A stretch of 64,000 bases of DNA from Pseudoalteromonas xiamenensis (GCF_042431545.1 NZ_JBHLYX010000014.1), one strand, 5' to 3'; counted from the first letter of the stretch, positions 7,295-16,492 are shown. Notes: generated from the sequence alone by a model not told the origin. Made by a program: numbers and translations.

Positions 7295-8143
7295 ATGGCA
7301 GAATTTTTAGTGGTGTATAAGCCCAGCAGTGGCCGCCAAGCACAAAAACACCTCCAGTGGTTAAAAAGACAAGAACAAAAACACCAAATCACTTGGCTGT
7401 GGTATGGCACAACAGGGGAATTTGAAACGGATTGTCAAACCATTCGCTTACTAGCTAACACCGTGACCCAAGTTATTGTGATAGGCGGTGATGGGACATT
7501 GCATTTGGTGGTGAATGCGACAGTAGACATGCCCTGTCGCCTCGCTTTACTCCCCGCAGGCACGGGAAATGATTTCGCTAGGCAGTTTCCATTTTCAGAG
7601 GCGCAGTGGCGCGACACGGTGTTCAGCGACAAGACACAGAGGATGGATCTTGGAAAAGTTGGCGGACGCTATTTTCATAACATTGGTGGCGTTGGCTTTA
7701 ATGCTGCGGTGGTCGAAGCCCTTAGCGTTAAAAACAAGCGTCACCCCCTAAGTTATGTTACTGCCGGCTTAAGCCAGCTTTTCTGCTTCGCAGGCGTGTC
7801 ACTTGAACTGGATGGTCGTAATGCTGTGCCAACCATGATGCTAGTGGTGGCAAATGGGCGATATTTTGCAGCGGGTCTGCGCCCTGCTCCGAACAACGAT
7901 AATCAAGATGGACAGTTTGAGCTGCTGTTGTTTAAAGGGTGCAAAGGTTGGCAACGTGTGGCGTCGTTTGTCGGCATGCTGCTGCAGTTCCACACATCGC
8001 TCCCATTTGTGGAAGCGTGGAACAGCGAGTCGATTACCGTGCGCACAGTCGGGTTACCCATTGAGGCTGATGGTGAGTTGGTTGGGATGACGCCTGCAAC
8101 GTTTGAGTGTCTCCCTGAAAAACTTCAGTTAGCGGTGCTATAG
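7295..8143 (+). CDS. Diacylglycerol/lipid kinase family protein
   Basis: 282 residues. Carries the DAGK catalytic-domain signatures: KPSSG near the N-terminus, GGDGT at 64-68 for nucleotide binding and PAGTGNDFAR at about 87-96, followed by the beta-sandwich domain with NIGGVGFNAAVVEA. Bacterial homologues (YegS, DgkB, BmrU types) phosphorylate diacylglycerol or related lipids at the membrane. The ATG has no ribosome-binding site, and TATAAT-like bases lie at its start, so the mRNA may be leaderless or the promoter further up. It ends just before a bidirectional terminator. Confidence 0.85.
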   Translation: MAEFLVVYKPSSGRQAQKHLQWLKRQEQKHQITWLWYGTTGEFETDCQTIRLLANTVTQVIVIGGDGTLHLVVNATVDMPCRLALLPAGTGNDFARQFPFSEAQWRDTVFSDKTQRMDLGKVGGRYFHNIGGVGFNAAVVEALSVKNKRHPLSYVTAGLSQLFCFAGVSLELDGRNAVPTMMLVVANGRYFAAGLRPAPNNDNQDGQFELLLFKGCKGWQRVASFVGMLLQFHTSLPFVEAWNSESITVRTVGLPIEADGELVGMTPATFECLPEKLQLAVL

Positions 8144-8173
8144 CCGTTATATCCCCTTGAGTTTGTGAACGTG

Positions 8174-8200
8174 AAAAGGTGCAATCCTTTGCACCTTTTT
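8174..8200. terminator. Bidirectional terminator
   Basis: AAAAGGTGCA, 6-base loop, TGCACCTTTT followed by T. Lies between the convergent lipid-kinase-like and EamA genes and can serve both. Confidence 0.85.
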
Positions 8201-8209
8201 GAGCAAGGT

Positions 8210-9124
8210 TTACCTTGCTACTGGGGAAAGGGGGCGGAAATGCGCTTTGATGCGTTCAATGGGGGTCAGGACGAGTGCATTACCAAGTAATACCAACGTA
8301 AATCCAAGAAACGTATGACTTTGCCATTCGAAGCCTTCAAATAATGTGCTTAATGTCACCGCAACGAATGGAAACAGAACAATGACGTAACTGGCTTTTT
8401 CAGGACCAATGCCTTTGAGGAGATGGAAATAGCATGCAAACGCGATGACCGTACCAAATACGGCTAAGTAACCAAGCGATAGCCAGTAGCTACTTTGCGC
8501 GTGCACGACGAACGACTCTCCGCTGATGAGGACGTACAAACCAAGCATTACACCGCTATACAACATGCCCCAAGCATTGCCTTGCAACACGCCTATTTGC
8601 GCGTTGGAATTGCGTACGCTGACCATGTTACCCAACGAAGCGCATACCGTGCCGACTAGCGCGAGTATAAGACCGATCAGTGCACCGTTTTCTAAATCGA
8701 ACGTTTTCAGATCATGCCAGAACAAGCTCACAATGCCGAGCACACCAATACCCGCACCAAAATAGATTCGTTTTGCAATAGGCTTTTTGAAGAACAGTTT
8801 GGTATTGAGAATGTTAAACACCAACAACAGTGAGAACGCAATGGATGCCATAGCGGACGTCAAGTAGCCTTGAGCCCAATACAGAAAGAGATAGTTCAAA
8901 CCGAAGTTGCCCAATGCCAACAGCATGAAATAACCATGGTCGACCAAACTAAAACGCATTGGTAATTTTTTCACAACAACAAACGCCCACATGCAGGCCG
9001 CAGCAATTGAAAATCGATAGAATAAGCTCACCACTTCGTTAACTTCACCTAACTGAAATTCAATGGCGAGCCATGTGGAACCCCAAATTAATACGGTGGT
9101 GAGATAAAGTACTGCATTTTTCAT
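8210..9124 (-). CDS. EamA/DMT family permease
   Basis: 304 residues with about ten hydrophobic segments in two EamA repeats (about 3-135 and 150-285), starting TVLIWGSTWLAIEFQLGE, the usual first-helix motif of the RhaT/EamA exporters. Inner-membrane exporter of metabolites, often amino acids or their relatives. It is divergent from a MocR-type regulator, a common arrangement in which the regulator controls the permease (inference). Confidence 0.88.
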   Translation of the reverse strand: MKNAVLYLTTVLIWGSTWLAIEFQLGEVNEVVSLFYRFSIAAACMWAFVVVKKLPMRFSLVDHGYFMLLALGNFGLNYLFLYWAQGYLTSAMASIAFSLLLVFNILNTKLFFKKPIAKRIYFGAGIGVLGIVSLFWHDLKTFDLENGALIGLILALVGTVCASLGNMVSVRNSNAQIGVLQGNAWGMLYSGVMLGLYVLISGESFVVHAQSSYWLSLGYLAVFGTVIAFACYFHLLKGIGPEKASYVIVLFPFVAVTLSTLFEGFEWQSHTFLGFTLVLLGNALVLTPIERIKAHFRPLSPVAR

Positions 9125-9262
9125 GATGTCTTCTCGGTTGAGTTGGTAAGTATAAACTTACTATTTGCTTCTGGTCTGGTTATTGGTTAGTTTAAGTAAA
9201 TAATCTGTATATACCATATACAGAATTATGGATTTTCAACCTATACAGATTGAGAGGTCGAG

Positions 9263-10717
9263 ATGAGTTTGGCGATTGGACGGGAAGAGAAAGGGTATTT
9301 ATACCAACAAGTCATCAACTTAATTCAAACGATGTCTGAACAAGGAACGCTGCAACCAGGCGATAAACTCCCATCGCTGCGTATCTTAGCGAATAATTTG
9401 AGTGTCAGTATTCCTACGGTAAAACAGGCTTATCAAGCCTTAGAGTCTCAAGGAAAGATAGTGGCCCGTGAAAAATCGGGGTATTTCCTTGTGGCAAAAT
9501 CCAGAAATGCCGTACAGCCTAAAAAAGCCAAACTGGTCAATAAACCTCTACAAGTCAACAAGCAAGGTCTTATAGAACAAGTCTATCAAGCCATTCATGC
9601 TCCAGACATGATCCCATTTGGGATAGCGAATCCGGTTGCCGTGGCCAGTACCGATAAAATGTTGGCAAAACTTATGCGCAAAGCGATGCAGCAAGCAGGG
9701 CAACGTGCCATCAACTATGGTGCGATGGATGGACTGGCTGCGCTCAAAAAGCAAATCGTGCATCGCTACTTAGACATGGGTTTGCTGGTTGAGCAAAATG
9801 AAATGGTGATCACCAATGGCGCGCAAGAGGCGCTTGCCATCGCATTGCAGTGCGTCACCAACCCTGGAGACGTTGTGGCAATTGAATCACCTTGCTATTT
9901 TGGCATCGTTGAGCTGGTTGAAAACTTGGGGCTCAAAGCGATTGAAATTCCGCTTTGCCCTGAAGAAGGGGTATGGTTGTCCGATTTGGAGCAAGCCCTT
10001 GAAAAACATCCTATTAAGGCCTGCTTATTTTCGACGAGCATAAACAATCCATTAGGGAGTTGTATGCCGGAACATAAGCGGGAACAACTCGTGCACTTGT
10101 TGGACCGTTTTCAAGTGACGCTGATTGAAGATGATGTTTATGGTGAGCTGCATTTTGGCTCGGAGCGTGGACTACCTGCGATGAAATACGCCAAACCAGA
10201 ACGTGTGTTGACGTGTGCATCGTTTTCCAAAACAGCCGCACCAAGCTACCGGATCGGGTGGTTGATTGCAGGGCCCTATGCGGAAAAGGCGCGACGTATT
10301 AAGCGTGCTTTGAGTTGTTCGTCTTCGCTCATGAATCAATGGGTGTTGGCCGACTATCTTGCCAGTGGTGAGTTTGATCGTCATCTCAAATTGCTACGGC
10401 AACGTTTATTGACTAACAAAAACAAAATGCGACAGGTCCTTATTGAAACCTTTCCGGCCGACGTGTTAATTAGCGATCCGCAAGGCGGTTGTGTGTTTTG
10501 GCTCGACTTAGGAAAGCACTACGATGGCACTCGCTTGTTTCACTTAGCGCTTGAGAATGGCATCAGTTTGACGCCGGGCAGTCTCTTTAGCGCAGGGCAA
10601 AAATACCAGAACTGTGTGCGCTTAAGCTTTGGCATTCCGTGGACGGCTGAAGTGGAGAATGCTGTTCGAACCCTAGGGACTCTGGTGCGTTTGGCGCGTA
10701 AAGAAAAGGCGGTGTAA
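9263..10717 (+). CDS. MocR/PdxR-type GntR regulator with aminotransferase domain
   Basis: 484 residues: GntR winged helix at about 8-75 (LPSLRILANNLSVSIPTVKQAY), linker, then a fold-type I aminotransferase domain with PLP lysine K323 in SFSKTAAPSYRIGW. MocR proteins use PLP or an amino-acid adduct as effector. Start has GAGAGG upstream. The 138-base divergent gap to the EamA gene contains TATACAGA-type repeats (for example TATATACCATATACAG at 9209-9224 and CTATACAGATTG at 9241) that look like direct repeats for regulator binding. Probably regulates the EamA exporter and itself. Confidence 0.88.
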   Translation: MSLAIGREEKGYLYQQVINLIQTMSEQGTLQPGDKLPSLRILANNLSVSIPTVKQAYQALESQGKIVAREKSGYFLVAKSRNAVQPKKAKLVNKPLQVNKQGLIEQVYQAIHAPDMIPFGIANPVAVASTDKMLAKLMRKAMQQAGQRAINYGAMDGLAALKKQIVHRYLDMGLLVEQNEMVITNGAQEALAIALQCVTNPGDVVAIESPCYFGIVELVENLGLKAIEIPLCPEEGVWLSDLEQALEKHPIKACLFSTSINNPLGSCMPEHKREQLVHLLDRFQVTLIEDDVYGELHFGSERGLPAMKYAKPERVLTCASFSKTAAPSYRIGWLIAGPYAEKARRIKRALSCSSSLMNQWVLADYLASGEFDRHLKLLRQRLLTNKNKMRQVLIETFPADVLISDPQGGCVFWLDLGKHYDGTRLFHLALENGISLTPGSLFSAGQKYQNCVRLSFGIPWTAEVENAVRTLGTLVRLARKEKAV

Positions 10718-10726
10718 ACACCGCCT
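10707..10726 (-). terminator. Terminator of the exeM-like gene
   Basis: AGGCGGTG, loop of 4, CACCGCCT followed on the minus strand by TTTTCTTT. It overlaps the last codons of the MocR-type gene on the other strand. Confidence 0.7.
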
Positions 10727-10750
10727 ACATGTCATACCTAATGATATTAA

Positions 10751-13390
10751 TTATGGTTTTACCGCACTGTATTTCACTGTTACGTTACCGAATGGTAAGT
10801 AACCTGATACTTGGATAAACCATTTACCTGCTTTTGGTTCAGCAAATTCACACACGTCTACGTTACCGAATTTAGCCGATAGACAGTCGTAACGGAATAA
10901 GCTTGGTGCGCTACCTTGTTTTACTTTTAAGTTAGCATCACCCCAACCACCAGTGACTTCAATCTTCAGATTTTGGTAGCCTTCTGGAACGTTGATTTTG
11001 AAGTTCTTTGGCCAGAACCAACCACCTACATTTGTAAACTCACCGCTCCATACTTCTGGCTCTGGCGCAGGTGGCGTGGTGTTCAGTTCTACAACAACAG
11101 GGTCGTGATCTGATGCACGGTAAGCGTTGTCTGCATAGAGGCTCGCTTTCAATGCGTCTGATTTATATTCTGTGTTGTAATCAAGAGCAACGGGTTCGTC
11201 CGCATTGATTGACCAGTGTGTTGCTGCAACGACTTTTTCCATCATTGAATCAGACGCCAGTGCATGGTCAAGGCTACCAATACGTGCCGCGTAGTTGTAT
11301 GAGTAACCTTGTGTATTACCATCAAGTTGTTCTACTACTGACTTTAAGCCTTTATCCGCAAATGCACGAAGTGGATCTTCCATTGCGTAAGAGTTCAAGT
11401 CACCAACCACAATTGTATCTGTGTCTTCGACACCCGTTGGGTTTGTCGCTAACCAATCTGCAAGTGTGTTTGCCGCTGTCGTGCGTGTTACGCTCCAACA
11501 ACCTTGACCGTCACCAGTGTCTTTATCGCCATCAGTCGCTTTTGTACAGCTGCCTTTTGAACGAAGGTGCGCAACAGCCATTGTGAAGACTTCTTCTGTG
11601 TTCGTTACTTTGAACGTTTGTACGACTGGTGGGCGGTTACCGTAATCGAACGGCACCATTTCGGTAAATGCAGGAGTACCAACTTCAGCCACTTTGTTGG
11701 CGCGATAGATTAGGGCAGAGGTAATTGCATCGCCACCAATTTTTTCTGCGTTGAAATTAACAAACTGGTAGGTGTCAGTGCTTTGTGCATTCAGAGCAGT
11801 AACTAGGTCTGCAATCGCGCTAAGATCAGAGAAACCATCGTTTTCAATTTCAAGTAGGCCGATGACATCCGCGTCTAATGCAAGAATTGCAGAAACAATC
11901 TTCGCTTTTTGACGTGCAAATTCTTCTTCGCTTGATGCGCCGCGGCTTGTTGGGAAGCCAGCGCCTTGACCATCACCATTGAAGTAGTTCAAGACGTTGA
12001 ATGAGGCGATACGTAAATCACCACGAGTTTCAACAACAGGTGCTTCAGTACGTGGGTTGGTGTTCGTGAAAATAGGTTCAACAGTTGGGTGTAGACGGTA
12101 TTTGCTGAAGCTGTACGTGATCACACCTTCTAGGTTATCCGCAGTGTCGCCCAGGCGAAGTGTGTTGTACGCATCTAGGCCAGGTGCTGGGTAGCGAATT
12201 GGCTCTAAATTTTGTTTTGTTGAACCATCATCAAGCAAAATTTCTTTTGTTGCGTTGGCAGCTTCAATAGCGCGAGCTGCATCACCTGGCAGAGCAACTT
12301 GTGTGCTTTGATATAAACGCTCGGTTGCAAGTGCCACTTCGCCGTAACGCGCTAGACCGTACGTATCAACGACTTTCAGTGATTGATTGATAGTCACTAA
12401 CATACCTTCAAACGGCTCTAAGTTGTCGTTCGGAAGGGTAAGGAGTGTTGGTGCAACAGAACCTGTGCCGCATACTTCTAGTGCTTCGATGTCACCTAAT
12501 TGAGTTGCATCGTAATATTCTTGTACTTTCGCACGTACGCGTACACGGTCACCTACGTTTACGTCAGTACCATTGTAGTAAACGAAAATCCCTTCAGATG
12601 TTAGTGCATCACCATCTTGCTCTGACTGAGGGTGTTGCATGAAGAAGCCTTTCAATTGGTCATCGCTTTGTAGGTCAGACGTTACTACGGCTTCAACAAT
12701 GACGATTTGGTCTTTCAATGGACTTGCTGTACCCGCACCTTGGATAGTGTGAATAGCTGTCGCTTCTGCACCACATACTAGCGGTTCAACAGGTGGTTCT
12801 ACTGGCGGCTCAACCGGTGGTTCAGTCGTTGTAGAGCCTTCGTGTTGACCAATGTTTGAGAAATCATCGATGTCGAATTGCGTCCAATCAGCACTTGGGT
12901 CAAACGTGCCATCAAGATCTGTACGAGGCGCAGAGGCTTTATTACGGCGTAATGTTTGGTTTTGCGTTTTTACGCCATTAACCATCCAGTAGCTACCTGG
13001 ATCTTCGCCACGTTTGCCAAGGCTATCGATAACCGTATCACCTTGCATAATCGCAACTGCGTCATCACCGTTAAACCAAGAACCTGAATTGATCAGTTGT
13101 GCTTTTTCTAATAGCGTAGGTGCAGAGTCATTGTCCACAATTACATAAGTTTGGTTTGCCGCAAGTTGGCCTTCCAGTGCAATCGTGTTACCTGCTGCCG
13201 TATTACCATTGAAGAAAAATTGCAGTTGGTATTGAGTCAAATCAACCGCGTCAGTGCCGTTATTGTAGATCTCAATCGCTTTGTTATTTGATGAGCCTTC
13301 AACGTACTCGGAAATGAGTAAGTTTGCAGAGGCAGGAAGCGTAGCAAGCGCCATACTCCAAGCCAAAGGCTTAAGTGTTGTTTTTAACAT
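10751..13390 (-). CDS. ExeM/NucH-type extracellular nuclease
   Basis: About 879 residues, exported. Signal peptide (about 1-24, ...ALATLPASANL), lamin-tail domain (about 25-130, LLISEYVEGSSNNKAIEIYN), a Pro-rich VEPPVEPP linker, an OB-type domain (about 205-330), then an endonuclease/exonuclease/phosphatase domain from about 455 to 775 (RIASFNVLNYFNGDG; LLEIENDGF; VGDLNSY; SDHDPVVVE). The C-terminus (about 785-879) resembles a PPC pre-peptidase domain rather than a sortase-type tail. ExeM-type enzymes degrade extracellular DNA for nutrient use or biofilm release. ATG 13390 with GGGAAAA upstream is preferred to a TTG at 13420. Has its own terminator. Confidence 0.9.
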   Translation of the reverse strand: MLKTTLKPLAWSMALATLPASANLLISEYVEGSSNNKAIEIYNNGTDAVDLTQYQLQFFFNGNTAAGNTIALEGQLAANQTYVIVDNDSAPTLLEKAQLINSGSWFNGDDAVAIMQGDTVIDSLGKRGEDPGSYWMVNGVKTQNQTLRRNKASAPRTDLDGTFDPSADWTQFDIDDFSNIGQHEGSTTTEPPVEPPVEPPVEPLVCGAEATAIHTIQGAGTASPLKDQIVIVEAVVTSDLQSDDQLKGFFMQHPQSEQDGDALTSEGIFVYYNGTDVNVGDRVRVRAKVQEYYDATQLGDIEALEVCGTGSVAPTLLTLPNDNLEPFEGMLVTINQSLKVVDTYGLARYGEVALATERLYQSTQVALPGDAARAIEAANATKEILLDDGSTKQNLEPIRYPAPGLDAYNTLRLGDTADNLEGVITYSFSKYRLHPTVEPIFTNTNPRTEAPVVETRGDLRIASFNVLNYFNGDGQGAGFPTSRGASSEEEFARQKAKIVSAILALDADVIGLLEIENDGFSDLSAIADLVTALNAQSTDTYQFVNFNAEKIGGDAITSALIYRANKVAEVGTPAFTEMVPFDYGNRPPVVQTFKVTNTEEVFTMAVAHLRSKGSCTKATDGDKDTGDGQGCWSVTRTTAANTLADWLATNPTGVEDTDTIVVGDLNSYAMEDPLRAFADKGLKSVVEQLDGNTQGYSYNYAARIGSLDHALASDSMMEKVVAATHWSINADEPVALDYNTEYKSDALKASLYADNAYRASDHDPVVVELNTTPPAPEPEVWSGEFTNVGGWFWPKNFKINVPEGYQNLKIEVTGGWGDANLKVKQGSAPSLFRYDCLSAKFGNVDVCEFAEPKAGKWFIQVSGYLPFGNVTVKYSAVKP

Positions 13391-13573
13391 TTTTTTATTT
13401 TCCCGTGTTTTTTTACCCAAAAATGGGTCGATAGTGTACGGCGGGGATATTACAAAAAAGTTACATAGGAAAGCTATATGTAGGTAAAAATTTAACCAAT
13501 TTTATTTCGAATATTGGTAAAAAATATTTTAAGAATGCGGAGAATGTGAGTAATTAATATGCATTAGAAAAAT

Positions 13574-13597
13574 AAAAAGGGGAATTCACCCCTTTTT
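13574..13597. terminator. Terminator after the cytochrome c' gene
   Basis: AAAAAGGGG, loop AATTCA, CCCCTTTTT. On the minus strand it lies just after the cytochrome stop and separates it from the nuclease gene. The 180 bases between the two genes are AT-rich with nothing else recognised. Confidence 0.85.
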
Positions 13598-13608
13598 ACA
13601 ATTGTTGA

Positions 13609-14058
13609 TTATTCTTTAAAACTCTTATGACAATCTTTGCAACCTTTTGCCCAGTTGCCGAAAGCTTTCTTGATAGCACCTTGATCGCCAGTGTCTGCTG
13701 CGTCAGCAAGCGCTTGCGCGTACTGTGCAAAATCAGCTGCTTTCTTATCAAACGTCGCACGGTCGCTCCATATCGCTGGCAATGCATCGGTATCACCTTT
13801 GTCCGTGCCTTCAGCAAACGCTTCCCAAGGCATTGTTGATAGACGTGCAGCGTTGTGTGCACGCGCTTTAAAACGTTCAGCATCAAAAGGGACTTTGCCT
13901 TTTAACATGTCGCCCATGTCACCGATTTGGTAACGTAGTAATTGAAATGAGGCTTTACGGTAATCAATCGCATCTTCTGGTTTTTCAAACAGTGAGTTGG
14001 CAGAGGCAGCTCCGGTAGATAAAACCGTAAGAACGGCTGCGATAAGCACTTTTTTCAT
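13609..14058 (-). CDS. Periplasmic cytochrome c'
   Basis: 149 residues, the expected length. Signal peptide about 1-20 (LSTGAASANS), four-helix bundle body, and a C-terminal haem motif CKDCH (140-144) followed by only five residues, as in the cytochrome c' family. These proteins bind NO and other gases at a five-coordinate haem and protect against nitrosative stress. Helix-1 motif AIDYRKASFQLLR fits the family. Monocistronic by its terminator; a separate promoter is expected upstream of 14058. Confidence 0.92.
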   Translation of the reverse strand: MKKVLIAAVLTVLSTGAASANSLFEKPEDAIDYRKASFQLLRYQIGDMGDMLKGKVPFDAERFKARAHNAARLSTMPWEAFAEGTDKGDTDALPAIWSDRATFDKKAADFAQYAQALADAADTGDQGAIKKAFGNWAKGCKDCHKSFKE

Positions 14059-14096
14059 TATGAGATCCTTCAGTTAGTATTCTAAAAAATTACAAT

Positions 14097-14564
14097 TTAA
14101 TCTTGCGTAAAATCGGCAAATATCATGCCTCGCCTCATACTACGAGTGGCAAGGAAAATTTCCCCAAGCAGGGCAAAAAATGCCGCAATAAGCAGTGCCA
14201 TGGCGGCAATAAAACAGCTGGCAATGGTGATCCCCAAATCCATCGTATGAAGATGAGAGATAAACAGCATCATTACCACCGAGCACACCAGCAAGGCACT
14301 TAAAACACTGGCGCTAAACGCGACGTGAATAAAACGAGACCGTTTTAAGAGCGCACGCATTTCACGTTGCAACTCTTGCATTTCCGCTTCATCTTGCAGA
14401 CGTTTAATTCGTTTATCCAGTAAGCGAGCACGGTCCACAATACGGGCTAAGCGGTTAGAAAGTACACCAAGTGTCGCCGCGATTCCAGTGATAAGAAATA
14501 CAGGTGCAACCGCCGTTTGGATGACTTTTGCCATGGTGAGAATTTGAAGCGCGCTGTTTTCCAT
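14097..14564 (-). CDS. DUF2721 membrane protein
   Basis: About 155 residues. A hydrophobic segment near 13-35 with the family-like VFLITGIAATLGVLSNRLARIVDRAR, a charged coiled region (about 45-75), and two further membrane segments near 80-110 and 115-140. Function of the family is unknown. ATG 14564 is two bases after the stop of the thioredoxin-like lipoprotein, so the two are probably co-transcribed; the GTG at 14573 overlaps that gene and is not chosen. Confidence 0.8.
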   Translation of the reverse strand: MENSALQILTMAKVIQTAVAPVFLITGIAATLGVLSNRLARIVDRARLLDKRIKRLQDEAEMQELQREMRALLKRSRFIHVAFSASVLSALLVCSVVMMLFISHLHTMDLGITIASCFIAAMALLIAAFFALLGEIFLATRSMRRGMIFADFTQD

Positions 14565-14566
14565 GA

Positions 14567-15061
14567 TTACCACTTAATTTGAGAGACCGTATCTGGAGTT
14601 TCGCCTATCCATGTGTCAATTACGCGATTCTGCTCATCGAGTAGAATGAGTCGAGGTATCCCTTTATTGGCGTAATGGGAATAAATCGCTTTGTCTGGAT
14701 CGGCAACGAGCGTGAATGGTACACCAAAACTGTCTTTAAATTCAGAGAGGCTCGCCGTTGATTCTTCTCGGCCTATCGCAATAATCTCGAGTGTTGGGTC
14801 ACTTATTAGTGGCGAAGCTTTTAGTTCGCGTAATGTGCGCTTGGAATCAGAACACCACGTTGCAAACAACACGATGAGTTTTTTCTTATTTTGGTCAAAC
14901 GATACCGTGTCACCTTGAATGGAGGTAAGCGTCATATCTTTGAATTTATCGCCTTTTGCAACATAGGTTTCATAACCTTTTGGGTGAGGCGCTGTGCTGC
15001 TGCAGGCCGTGGTGCAAAACATCAGGCCTAGCAAGCCGATGGTTAGAATTCGTGATAACAT
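14567..15061 (-). CDS. Thioredoxin-like lipoprotein with a single active-site cysteine
   Basis: 164 residues. Lipoprotein signal ending TTAC at C20. The rest is a TlpA/AhpC-TSA-type thioredoxin fold (LIVLFATWCSDSKRTLREL, later the cis-Pro KGIPRLILLD). The usual CxxC is CSDS, so only the first cysteine remains: it cannot form the normal disulfide and may act as a monothiol or peroxidase-like protein (inference). Strong ribosome-binding site AAGGAGGAACT before the ATG. First of a two-gene unit with the DUF2721 gene. Confidence 0.8.
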   Translation of the reverse strand: MLSRILTIGLLGLMFCTTACSSTAPHPKGYETYVAKGDKFKDMTLTSIQGDTVSFDQNKKKLIVLFATWCSDSKRTLRELKASPLISDPTLEIIAIGREESTASLSEFKDSFGVPFTLVADPDKAIYSHYANKGIPRLILLDEQNRVIDTWIGETPDTVSQIKW

Positions 15062-15119
15062 AGTTCCTCCTTTTGAGTTCCATTAAGGCGCATTTAGTGC
15101 GTGAAAGCAACCGTTCAAG

Positions 15120-15545
15120 ATGAGTTATTTTTCGTTATTTTTAAGCGCATTACTGTCCGCAACGTTACTGCCGGGGTCTTCTGAAATACTCTTTGGTGTG
15201 CTTGTGAATCAAGGGTATTTGGGCGGTTTATTGTGGTTGTCAGCCACGCTTGGGAATGTGTTGGGAAGTGCCGTGAACTACGTCTTAGGTGCACAGGTAC
15301 AGCGCTTTAAACATGCAAAATGGTTTCCGGTGAGTGAAACTCAATTGGTGAAAGCAGAGCAACAGTTTCAGCGCTTTGGAAAGTGGTCTTTGCTCTTTGC
15401 GTGGTTGCCGATAATCGGAGACCCACTCACCTTGTTTGCTGGTGTGATGCGTTTGCCGTTTTGGTGGTTCATTGTGTTAGTGACCGTCGGTAAAGGGATC
15501 CGCTACGCGCTGGTGCTGTGGTTTGCACTTCACGTAGCGACGTAA
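15120..15545 (+). CDS. yqaA: YqaA-type VTT/DedA-related membrane protein
   Basis: 141 residues with several membrane segments. Matches E. coli YqaA over its length: SALLSATLLPGSSEILF at the N-terminus, the GN motif (TLGNVLGSAVNYVLG), and LLFAWLPIIGDPLTLFAGVMRLPFW. YqaA belongs to the SNARE-associated/VTT group thought to move lipids such as undecaprenyl phosphate across membranes; YqaA itself is uncharacterised. Convergent with folX with only two bases between the stops. Confidence 0.85.
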   Translation: MSYFSLFLSALLSATLLPGSSEILFGVLVNQGYLGGLLWLSATLGNVLGSAVNYVLGAQVQRFKHAKWFPVSETQLVKAEQQFQRFGKWSLLFAWLPIIGDPLTLFAGVMRLPFWWFIVLVTVGKGIRYALVLWFALHVAT

Positions 15546-15547
15546 CA

Positions 15548-15913
15548 TTATACCTTACGTGTCCAATCTAACGTCAGGGACACTGAGTCGGCAAAACGCA
15601 ATGCATGCGGCTTATCGACACGTACTCGCGCATAAGTCACACTTGGGTGTACATTGCACTTCGCCAAAATATCTGCAACTAACTTTTCCAATAGTAGGAA
15701 ATGACCGTCTTCGACGAGCGCAATGACGGCTTTGGTCACCGTTTTGTAATTGAGCGCGTGAGATACTTCATCAGCACTGACGCATTCATAATCCGCTGGA
15801 TAATGAATTTCGATGTTGATCACCACATCTTGCTTCTTTTCACGTTCGTCAGGGTTAAACCCAATATACGTTCTCAATCGCAAGTTTGTGATGTTAATAA
15901 TGGCGTTTTGCAT
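15548..15913 (-). CDS. folX: Dihydroneopterin triphosphate 2'-epimerase
   Basis: About 121 residues (E. coli FolX 120). Closely follows E. coli FolX: NLRLRTYIGFNPDE, the HYPAD stretch, LNYKTVTKAVI, FLLLEKLV and PHALRFADSVSLTL. It epimerises dihydroneopterin triphosphate to the monapterin form. Two ATGs compete: 15919 and 15913; AAGGA lies 6 bases before 15913 and touches 15919, so 15913 is chosen. Middle gene order folM-folE-folX on the minus strand supports a tetrahydromonapterin pathway rather than folB of folate synthesis. Confidence 0.92.
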   Translation of the reverse strand: MQNAIINITNLRLRTYIGFNPDEREKKQDVVINIEIHYPADYECVSADEVSHALNYKTVTKAVIALVEDGHFLLLEKLVADILAKCNVHPSVTYARVRVDKPHALRFADSVSLTLDWTRKV

Positions 15914-15922
15914 CCGCATTCC

Positions 15923-16477
15923 TTAGCGTTTAACGAGCAACAAAAACTCATTACGTGTTTTTGGGTCATTTCTGAAGTTACCGAGCATGACTGAAGTACG
16001 CATTTGCGAATTCTGTTTCTCTACGCCTCGCATCATCATACACATGTGTTTTGCCTCAATGATAACACCGACACCTTTTGCGCCGGTGACTTCTTCGACA
16101 GCCTTAGCGATTTGGTGAGTTAGCTGCTCTTGAATTTGGAAGCGCCGAGCAAACATGTCAACGATGCGAGCAAATTTGGACAAGCCAAGCACTTTGCCAT
16201 TCGGGATATACGCGATATGGCAACGGCCAACGAAAGGCAGTAAATGGTGTTCGCACATGGAATACAGCTCGATATCTTGGATCACCACCATGTCATCGGC
16301 ATCACTGGTGAAAACCGCGTTGTTGGTTATTTCTTCCAATGTTTGGCGGTAGCCTTTGGTCAAATATTCCATGGCTTTTGCAGCGCGTTTTGGTGTATCT
16401 AACAAGCCTTCACGATTTGGATCTTCACCCACGGCTTCGATAATGGCTTTGTAACTGTCTTTTAGTTCATTATGCAT
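15923..16477 (-). CDS. folE: GTP cyclohydrolase I (type I)
   Basis: 184 residues, compared with about 220 for E. coli; shorter at the N-terminus, as in many marine relatives. Zinc ligands C75 and H78 in SMCEHHLLPF and C146 in KHMCMMMRG; LSKFARIVDMFARRFQIQEQLT is the conserved core. Converts GTP to dihydroneopterin triphosphate, the shared precursor of folate and monapterin; here it feeds FolX and FolM next door. Ends nine bases before the folX start. Confidence 0.96.
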   Translation of the reverse strand: MHNELKDSYKAIIEAVGEDPNREGLLDTPKRAAKAMEYLTKGYRQTLEEITNNAVFTSDADDMVVIQDIELYSMCEHHLLPFVGRCHIAYIPNGKVLGLSKFARIVDMFARRFQIQEQLTHQIAKAVEEVTGAKGVGVIIEAKHMCMMMRGVEKQNSQMRTSVMLGNFRNDPKTRNEFLLLVKR

Positions 16478-16492
16478 TTGTTCGTCTCTTAC

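Noticed and set aside
11209..11586. 125-codon plus-strand frame opposite the nuclease gene
   Set aside because: Antisense shadow inside a conserved domain; no ribosome-binding site.
15548..15913. Calling this gene folB (dihydroneopterin aldolase)
   Set aside because: The same fold, but the sequence follows FolX more closely and it sits with folM and folE as in tetrahydromonapterin clusters.
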